Source: Sphingomonas cremea
Lineage (GTDB): Bacteria > Pseudomonadota > Alphaproteobacteria > Sphingomonadales > Sphingomonadaceae
Direction of reading: 5' to 3'
Length of the DNA: 64,000 nucleotides
Assembly: GCF_021502585.1 (NCBI RefSeq)
Contig: NZ_JAKFGM010000001.1
Coordinates: forward strand, 682,001 to 746,000
In this document: positions 57,937 to 64,000 of the stretch, piece after piece
How the letters are laid out: every line of letters starts with the position of its first letter
How positions within the stretch are numbered: the first letter of the stretch is position 1
Translations under genes and position numbers: made by a program
Notes under the pieces: model-generated
What the model saw: only the letters and a program-made list of their open reading frames with translations
What the model was told of the DNA's origin: nothing
Database searches by the model: none

Positions 57937-58455
57937 CTAAGCCTTGCAGATCGGAAAGCTGTCCTTCTGCCCTTTTTTGCCGTCTGCCAAGACCACGATC
58001 GTGCCGACGAGCACCGCGACATTCTCCGGCGGAAGCGGAGCCAGGCTTTCCACGATGCGGTCGGCGCCGGGACAATCTTCAACCTTGAAGTCTTTGATCA
58101 GTTCCGATCCGACCACGGAGCCGATCAAGGGTCGAAGATACTGGTCCGGCATCTTGCTGGTCATTTCTTCGTCTCCAGCGATCCGGCCGAAAGCAATTTT
58201 GGCCGCAGGCCAGCGCTGGTCGGCGAGCACCTTGTAGCGCGCGATCAACGCGTCGCCGCTGGCGACCAGATAGGCATTGGCAGGGAGATGGGCAGCGCAT
58301 TTCCCGCGAAGCCCATCGATCATATCGGGCATCATCGCGGCGAAAACCGCCACCGCTTCGGCTTCGCTAACGCAATTTTCCGCAGGTGAGGCAATCGTTG
58401 CCGAGCCAAGCGACAATGCCAGCAAGGTCGCGGCCGAAGATCTGAGAATAGTCAT
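57937..58455 (-). CDS. secreted protein of unknown function
   Basis: 172 residues from ATG 58455, with GGGGGAGCC upstream. Signal peptide LRSSAATLLALSLGSATIASP. The mature part has four Cys (ENCVSEAEA, RGKCAAHL, VEDCPGADR, FPICKA) that could pair as two disulfides, and is mixed helix/strand. I recognise no family. Lies between cinA and ispDF on the same strand. Confidence 0.7.
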   Translation of the reverse strand: MTILRSSAATLLALSLGSATIASPAENCVSEAEAVAVFAAMMPDMIDGLRGKCAAHLPANAYLVASGDALIARYKVLADQRWPAAKIAFGRIAGDEEMTSKMPDQYLRPLIGSVVGSELIKDFKVEDCPGADRIVESLAPLPPENVAVLVGTIVVLADGKKGQKDSFPICKA

Positions 58456-58503
58456 GGCTCCCCCTTCATTTGCACGCAATCAACCTAGCAGAGGGGCAGG
58501 GCG

Positions 58504-59649
58504 CTACAAGCCGACGGGCGGCAGCCGGACCGATGCGACAGCCTGGGCGGCGATCCCTTCACCACGCCCCGTGAAGCCCAGTCTTTCGGTGGTCGTGGCC
58601 TTGATGCTGACGCAGGAAATCGGAAGCCCAAGAATTTCCGCCACCCGCGACCGCATGGCGTCACGATAGGGTCCGACCTTCGGCGCTTCGCATATCACGG
58701 TGCAGTCGACGAAATCGATCCGGCCGCCGGCGCGGCGGACCGCGTCGGCGGCATGGGCGAGGAAAATGCTGCTGCTGGCGCCCTTCCACCGGGGGTCGCT
58801 CGGCGGGAAATGCTCCCCAATATCGCCGAGCACGGCTGCCCCCAAAAGCGCATCGGTGATTGCGTGAAGGACCACATCGGCATCGCTGTGCCCGGCCAGG
58901 CCGCGCTCATGCGGTATCTCGACGCCGCCCATCATGATCGGGCCCTCGCCTGCGAAGGCGTGGACATCGAAGCCCATGCCGGTCCGGGATATGAGGCGCG
59001 TCGCCTGGTAGACCTCGGCACGGTCCCAATCAGAGGCCGTGGTCAATTTTTCGAGCAGGGGATCTCCTAAGACCACCGCGACCTCAAACCCTGCAGCGCG
59101 CGCGACGGTCGATTCGTCGGTGGCGCCAATATCTGTCCATTGCGCATATGCTTGTTCCAACGTGTCGAGCCGGAAGGCTTGCGGCGTCTGAACCCGCACC
59201 AGTCCCTGCCGATCCACCGCTTTTCCCAGCAAGCCGTCAGCTCGGGCAATCGTGTCGGCGATTGGGATTGCAGGAACCACTCCGTCAGCCGTCGGCAGCG
59301 CGTCGAGCAGTCGGTCGATGACGTCGTGCGGGCAAAAAGGGCGGGCGGCGTCGTGAACCAGGATGACGTCAGTCTCAATCGCTGCAAGGCCGGCGCGGAC
59401 GCTGTCGGCGCGCTCCGCACTGCCGATAATGAGCTCGCCGACATCGCGGCTGCCGAGCGCATTCCGGGCCAGTTCCTCATGGCCATTGCCAATTACCACG
59501 CGCACGGAGTCGATCGCCGGATGTGACGCTAAAGCGTCGACCGCGCGGGCCAGGACCGCGGTGCCGGCAATCGGCCGATATTGTTTGGGGAGTCCGCCGC
59601 CCAGCCGGCTTCCCGATCCGGCGGCGACGATAAGCGCGGTGACCGTCAT
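58504..59649 (-). CDS. ispDF: bifunctional IspD/IspF, MEP pathway
   Basis: 381 residues. The N-terminal IspD part (IVAAGSGSRLGGGLPKQY, cytidylyl transfer to MEP) is fused to IspF (MGFDVHAFAGEGPIMMGG; GHSDADVVLHAITDALLGA; TTERLGFTGRGEGIAAQA), which makes the cyclic diphosphate. IspF metal ligands (DVH and HSD motifs) are intact. The fusion is typical of alphaproteobacteria. It is divergent from dusB across 50 bp. Confidence 0.96.
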   Translation of the reverse strand: MTVTALIVAAGSGSRLGGGLPKQYRPIAGTAVLARAVDALASHPAIDSVRVVIGNGHEELARNALGSRDVGELIIGSAERADSVRAGLAAIETDVILVHDAARPFCPHDVIDRLLDALPTADGVVPAIPIADTIARADGLLGKAVDRQGLVRVQTPQAFRLDTLEQAYAQWTDIGATDESTVARAAGFEVAVVLGDPLLEKLTTASDWDRAEVYQATRLISRTGMGFDVHAFAGEGPIMMGGVEIPHERGLAGHSDADVVLHAITDALLGAAVLGDIGEHFPPSDPRWKGASSSIFLAHAADAVRRAGGRIDFVDCTVICEAPKVGPYRDAMRSRVAEILGLPISCVSIKATTTERLGFTGRGEGIAAQAVASVRLPPVGL

Positions 59650-59699
59650 GAGCCGCGCCTTGCCCGCTTGGAGCCCTTCCTGTAAAGGCGCGCCTTCCC

Positions 59700-60698
59700 A
59701 TGAGCCTGGTCAAGCCCATCTCCGTCGGTCCGGTGACCATCGACGCGCCTGTCATCCTCGCGCCCATGACGGGCGTGACCGACCTGCCGTTCCGTAAGAT
59801 CGTCAAGCGTTACGGGGCGGGGCTTACGGTCAGCGAAATGATCGCCAGCCAGGCGATGATTCGCGAGACCCGCCAGTCGCTGCAAAAGGCTGCGTGGGAT
59901 CCGAGCGAAGAGCCGGTGTCGCTCCAGCTCGCCGGGTGCGCGCCTGCGGAAATGGCTGAGGCTGCCAAGCTCAACGAGCAGCGCGGCGCCGCAATTATCG
60001 ACATCAACATGGGCTGCCCGGTGAAAAAGGTCGTCAACGGCGACGCCGGATCGGCCCTGATGCGCGACCTGCCGCTGGCCGCGTCGATCATCGAGGCGAC
60101 CGTGAAGGCAGTGAATGTGCCCGTTACGCTGAAGATGCGGATGGGGTGGGACCATGGATCACTCAATGCGCCCGAATTGGCACGCATTGCCGAGGACCTG
60201 GGCATCAGGAAAATCACCGTTCACGGCCGGACCCGATGCCAGATGTACAAGGGCAGCGCGGACTGGACGTTCGTGCGCAAGGTGAAGGAAGCGACCGCGC
60301 TACCGGTCATCGTCAACGGTGACATCTGCAGCCTGGAAAACGCCCGTACGGCGCTGGCCCAATCCGGCGCCGACGGAGTGATGATCGGTCGCGGCGCCTA
60401 TGGAAAACCGTGGCTGCTCGGCCAGGTGATGAGCGACCTCGTCGGAGGGGGACATCGTCCCGATCCGTCGATGGACGAGCAACTCGACCTGATCCTTGAG
60501 CAATATGACGCCATGCAATCGCTCTACGGCACGCAGACGGGGGTCAACCTCGCCCGCAAGCATATCGGCTGGTACACCAAGGGACTTCCCGGCTCGGCCG
60601 AGTTTCGCAATCGGGTCAATTTCATCGACGATCCGAAGGTCGTGACCCAGATGTTGCGCGAATTTTATTCGCCCTGGCTGGCGCGATCTGCGGCCTGA
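59700..60698 (+). CDS. dusB: tRNA-dihydrouridine synthase, DusB-like
   Basis: 332 residues, FMN-dependent reduction of uridine in tRNA. Key motifs: [39 protein letters not shown] (catalytic Cys in GCP) and [22 protein letters not shown]. It starts the dus-ntr cluster, as in other alphaproteobacteria, but ntrB and ntrC are not present before ntrY. 51 bp separate it from ntrY. Confidence 0.95.
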   Translation: MSLVKPISVGPVTIDAPVILAPMTGVTDLPFRKIVKRYGAGLTVSEMIASQAMIRETRQSLQKAAWDPSEEPVSLQLAGCAPAEMAEAAKLNEQRGAAIIDINMGCPVKKVVNGDAGSALMRDLPLAASIIEATVKAVNVPVTLKMRMGWDHGSLNAPELARIAEDLGIRKITVHGRTRCQMYKGSADWTFVRKVKEATALPVIVNGDICSLENARTALAQSGADGVMIGRGAYGKPWLLGQVMSDLVGGGHRPDPSMDEQLDLILEQYDAMQSLYGTQTGVNLARKHIGWYTKGLPGSAEFRNRVNFIDDPKVVTQMLREFYSPWLARSAA

Positions 60699-60749
60699 CC
60701 CACAAACTGTGTTTTTTATGCAACGGGACCATGCTAGGCCCGCGTTAGC

Positions 60750-63029
60750 ATGGAAATGCAGTTCGCCGACTCTGACCTGATCGAAAAGCCCAGGGCCCGC
60801 TGGCTTGCTCGCGAGAAGGAGAGCGGCCGGATCTACGATTGGGCGACCATCGGTAGCGGGGTGTTGCTCGCCAGTACCTTGGCGCTCAGCTACACCATGC
60901 TCAGCCGCGAAGCCGAGCCGGGTTCCATGCTGTCGCCTCCTCAGATCGCGCTGCTGCTCATTGCCAATCTGGTTCCTGCAATTGCGCTGATGGTGCTGCT
61001 GTCGCGAAAGATAGCAAGGGCGCGGGCAGTCGCCCGGGCAATCGGCACGGGCCAGCTTCACACGCGCCTGGTCGCGCTCTTTTCGGTAATTGCCGCGGTT
61101 CCGACGGTGATCGTCGCCATTTTTGCGTCGCTGCTGCTCCAGTCGGGACTGGAATTCTGGTTTTCCGACAGGGCGCGGGGAATGCTCGAGAATACCGTGC
61201 AGCTTGCCCAGTCGACCTATACCAGCGAGGTCAATCGAGTCGGAGCCGAAGCGGTCACGATGGTCGCCGACTTCAGCAAATATCTTGGCGCCAAGCCGAT
61301 GGATAACCCCCGTTTTGACGAATATCTCGCCTTCCAGACCTACCAGCGCGGCCTCAACGAAGCAGCGATCATAGCCATTTCCCAAACGGGCCAGGTCACC
61401 ATCAGCCGCGGCGTCAACTATTACGACGGACTGATCGACCAGTCCCGGCTTGCCCAGGCCCTTGGCCAGCTGAGGGGGCAAACCCAAGCTGCGGAAGTGG
61501 TGACTCAGGGACGTATTGCCGTGATTACCCCGCTCACCGACGAGCCCGGTAAATATCTATTCGTTTCACGCCAGGTCAGTGACGATTTCCGACAGCAGAT
61601 CGAGCGGGCGACCGGCGTGCTGTCGGATTACCGCGGGCTGCTTGAGCGCAGCCGTTCCAACCAGCTGAAATTCAACGGCGCCTTGCTGGCCGGAGCGTTG
61701 ATCATCGTTGCCCTGGCGATCTTCACCGCGTTGAAGCTGGCGGACCGGCTGTTGCGACCAGTTGAAGAGTTGGTCGACGCCGCAGGACGGATCGAGGAAG
61801 GCGACCTCAGTGCCCGGGTGCCCATTATCGGGCCGGCAGACGATGAGATTGCGACGCTTGGCACGGCATTCAACCGAATGACCGGACGGCTTCAGGAACA
61901 GACCGGGGCGTTGATGGCCGCCAACCAGCAACTCGATACCCGCCGTGCTTTCATTGAGGCAGTGCTATCCAGCGTTACGGCGGGAGTGATCGCCCTAGAT
62001 GGCAAGGGCCGCGTTCTGCTCACCAATCGCTCGGCGGAAACATTGCTCCGCCACGGCGATGAGAACATCGAAGGGCGGGAGTTGGCCGAGGTTTCCACCG
62101 AACTGGCGGAATTCCTTAGCGGCGAGACGCGCGACGCTGACGTGTTGGTCCATTCGGCCGAGGGGCAACGAACGCTGGCGGTAAAGCGCATGCGCTATGC
62201 CGATGGGTCGGTTCTGACGTTCGACGACATCACCGACCAGTTGAGCGACCAGCGCCGCGCCGCGTGGTCCGACATCGCCCGTCGTATTGCTCATGAGATC
62301 AAAAACCCCCTTACTCCGATTCAACTCGCTGCCGAGCGATTGCAGCGGCGATATGGTGAGGAGGTAGCCTCCGATCCGGAAACCTTCACGCGATTAACGG
62401 ACACCATCATTCGCCAGGTTGCCGACCTCAGGCGCATGGTAGACGAATTCTCCAACTTCGCGCGGATGCCCAAGCCGGTGTTCCGGGAAGAAAATGTGCA
62501 TGAGATCGCGCGAGCGGCGCTTTTCCTGCACGAAGTCGCCCATCCGGGAATTTCGTTCAGCCTCGATCCCCCATCAGGTGACATTCGCCTGGTTTGCGAT
62601 CGCCGCCAACTTAGCCAGGCGCTGACCAACATTGTCAAAAATGCAGTGGAAGCGATTGAATTGCGCAGAAATCGCGGCGAACCTAATCCTGACGGCGACC
62701 GTATCGACCTATCCGTCCGGCGCGAGGCCGACCAGCTTGTATTCGACCTAACCGACACCGGCGTCGGCCTGCCACAGGATCGCGAGCGTCTGATGGAGCC
62801 GTATATGACAACGCGGATCCGCGGCACTGGCCTCGGACTCGCGATCGTCAAGAAGATCGTCGAGGAACATCTTGGGGAGATCGCATTTCTCGACAGGCCA
62901 GGGGGTGGAACCCGCGTTCGTATCGCATTCGACGCCGACCGGCTGGAAGCGCTTGCGACCGAGGAACCGCAAACATCGTTGGCAGGCCGTGGTGAAGATG
63001 ACGAATATGATGAGGAGGAACCCAGCTGA
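60750..63029 (+). CDS. ntrY: sensor histidine kinase NtrY
   Basis: 759 residues. Membrane segments near residues 31-51, 67-85 and 103-126, a periplasmic loop, another membrane helix (GALLAGALIIVALAIFTALKL), then HAMP (RLLRPVEELVDAAGRIEEGD), PAS and HisKA with H-box ARRIAHEIKNPLTPIQLAAE. The ATPase has N-box LTNIVKNAVEAIE and G boxes DTGVGLPQD and GTGLGLAIVKK. It phosphorylates NtrX and responds to nitrogen, redox or envelope cues. The stop overlaps the ntrX ATG. Confidence 0.94.
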   Translation: MEMQFADSDLIEKPRARWLAREKESGRIYDWATIGSGVLLASTLALSYTMLSREAEPGSMLSPPQIALLLIANLVPAIALMVLLSRKIARARAVARAIGTGQLHTRLVALFSVIAAVPTVIVAIFASLLLQSGLEFWFSDRARGMLENTVQLAQSTYTSEVNRVGAEAVTMVADFSKYLGAKPMDNPRFDEYLAFQTYQRGLNEAAIIAISQTGQVTISRGVNYYDGLIDQSRLAQALGQLRGQTQAAEVVTQGRIAVITPLTDEPGKYLFVSRQVSDDFRQQIERATGVLSDYRGLLERSRSNQLKFNGALLAGALIIVALAIFTALKLADRLLRPVEELVDAAGRIEEGDLSARVPIIGPADDEIATLGTAFNRMTGRLQEQTGALMAANQQLDTRRAFIEAVLSSVTAGVIALDGKGRVLLTNRSAETLLRHGDENIEGRELAEVSTELAEFLSGETRDADVLVHSAEGQRTLAVKRMRYADGSVLTFDDITDQLSDQRRAAWSDIARRIAHEIKNPLTPIQLAAERLQRRYGEEVASDPETFTRLTDTIIRQVADLRRMVDEFSNFARMPKPVFREENVHEIARAALFLHEVAHPGISFSLDPPSGDIRLVCDRRQLSQALTNIVKNAVEAIELRRNRGEPNPDGDRIDLSVRREADQLVFDLTDTGVGLPQDRERLMEPYMTTRIRGTGLGLAIVKKIVEEHLGEIAFLDRPGGGTRVRIAFDADRLEALATEEPQTSLAGRGEDDEYDEEEPS

Positions 63030-64000
63030 TGGCGCTTGAAGTGCTGGTCGTCGACGATGAAGCCGACATCCGCGAGCTCGTATCCGGGGTATTGGAGGAT
63101 GAGGGTTATGCGGTGCGCTCGGCTGCCGACAGCAGCGCGGCACTCGATGCAATCGACGATCGCCGGCCCAGCCTGGTGCTGCTCGATGTCTGGTTGCAGG
63201 GGTCGAAGATGGACGGCCTGCAACTGCTCGAGCAAATCAAGAAGCGCGACCCGACGTTGCCGATCCTGATGATTTCGGGGCACGGCAACCTCGACACCGC
63301 AGTGGCGGCGATCCGTGAAGGCGCAGTCGATTTCATCGAAAAGCCGTTCAAGGCGGATCGACTGCTGCACCTAGTGGGGCGCGCGACCGAAACCGATCGG
63401 CTGCGACGCGAGAATGCTACGCTCCGTCAGCAGGTGGGTCCTGACGACCAACTCGATGGTACTTCGGTGGCAATCAATACGGTGCGGGCAACGCTGAAAC
63501 GAGTGGCGCCGACAGGTAGCAGGGTGATGATCAACGGCCCGGCTGGGGTCGGCAAGGAAATCGCTGCCCGCATGATCCATAATTGGAGTCCGCGTGCCAG
63601 TGCGCCGTTCATCGTCCTGTCGGCAGCGATGATGAGTCCCGAGCGGGTGGAGGAGGAATTATTCGGTAGCGAGCAGGGCGGGGTGTCGCGCCCAGGATTG
63701 CTCGAGCAAGCGCATGGCGGAACCATCTTCCTCGATGAAATCGCCGACATGCCGCTTACCACCCAAGCCAAGATTTTGCGGGTGCTTACCGACCAAAGCT
63801 ATACGCGGGTCGGCGGCCAGCGGCCGGTCAAGGTGGACGTTCGGGTACTTTCGGCGACTTCTCGCAACCTGGCGGACGAGATAGCGGCGGGTCGATTCCG
63901 CGAAGATCTCTACTATCGCCTCAACGTGGTCCCCGTGAGGATTCCGCCCTTGCGGGAACGCCGCGAGGACATTCCCGAGCTGGTCAACCATTTCCTTGCC
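63029..64000 (+). CDS. ntrX: NtrX-type response regulator without GAFTGA (3' end outside window)
   Basis: The first 324 codons are in the window. The receiver domain has D53 as phospho-acceptor (LVLLDVW), with acidic pocket VVDDE and K near position 105 (FIEKPFKAD). A sigma-54-like AAA+ domain follows (GPAGVGKEIAARMIH Walker A; IFLDEIADM Walker B), but the loop that should read GAFTGA is cut to SEQGGVSRPG after EELFG. It may therefore act without sigma-54, as known for some alphaproteobacterial NtrX. The C-terminal Fis-like DNA-binding domain lies beyond the edge. Confidence 0.93.
   Translation, partial: MALEVLVVDDEADIRELVSGVLEDEGYAVRSAADSSAALDAIDDRRPSLVLLDVWLQGSKMDGLQLLEQIKKRDPTLPILMISGHGNLDTAVAAIREGAVDFIEKPFKADRLLHLVGRATETDRLRRENATLRQQVGPDDQLDGTSVAINTVRATLKRVAPTGSRVMINGPAGVGKEIAARMIHNWSPRASAPFIVLSAAMMSPERVEEELFGSEQGGVSRPGLLEQAHGGTIFLDEIADMPLTTQAKILRVLTDQSYTRVGGQRPVKVDVRVLSATSRNLADEIAAGRFREDLYYRLNVVPVRIPPLRERREDIPELVNHFLA

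Overview
The window is one contiguous, GC-rich piece of chromosome from an alphaproteobacterium, most likely a member of the Sphingomonadaceae (Sphingomonas or Sphingomicrobium type). The inference rests on alphaproteobacterial signatures: an ispD-ispF fusion next to cinA, a RatA/Coq10-like gene and lipA; dusB followed by ntrY-ntrX; ETF-ubiquinone oxidoreductase; a two-subunit pyruvate dehydrogenase E1 with a lipoyl domain on the beta subunit; a DUF4170 gene; and a speF-type leader before ornithine decarboxylase. I see no insertion sequence, prophage, CRISPR array or other mobile element. Coding density is high, with many 1-4 nt stop/start overlaps.

Layout. 1-9 kb: dnaG (runs off the left edge, minus strand), a small membrane protein with a strong terminator, yqeY, then carA - small lipoprotein - carB, greA and a rhomboid protease. 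9-18.8 kb: a minus-strand cluster of four small envelope proteins, then eno, ftsB, pdhA, pdhB and a squalene/phytoene synthase-like frame with no ordinary start codon, an EF-hand protein, trmFO, a DUF488 gene and a host-attachment-like gene. 18.8-30.5 kb: gyrA, a TPR protein, a histidine-kinase-like protein with an eroded ATPase domain, two tRNA genes flanking a long inverted repeat, an M28 peptidase, a radical SAM protein, a lytic transglycosylase and a UDG-like protein. 30.6-38 kb: ETF-QO, TPR protein, ispE, nnr, RNA methyltransferase, MAPEG protein. 38-42.8 kb: a polyamine locus (deoxyhypusine synthase homologue and ornithine decarboxylase with a leader RNA), threonine dehydratase, small proteins and a hydrolase. 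43-48.5 kb: two tandem cysteine desulfurases with a ferredoxin, an EF-hand protein, SRP RNA, dnaX and ybaB. 48.6-57 kb: acyl-CoA ligase, ettA, ACT, DUF1905, DoxX, PAS and NYN proteins, glycine-zipper lipoprotein, carbonic anhydrase, lipA. 57-64 kb: Coq10-like, cinA, secreted protein, ispDF, dusB, ntrY and ntrX (runs off the right edge).

Most genes are housekeeping. The parts that deserve attention are the polyamine locus with a hairpin that buries the ribosome-binding site, the synthase-like frame behind pdhB that lacks ATG/GTG/TTG, the histidine kinase homologue lacking N-box and G1 motifs, the NtrX without a GAFTGA loop, the four-gene envelope cluster, the lipoprotein inside the car operon, and a two-way terminator-like hairpin inside the carbonic anhydrase gene. 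I found nothing that is clearly a new multi-gene defence or mobile system.
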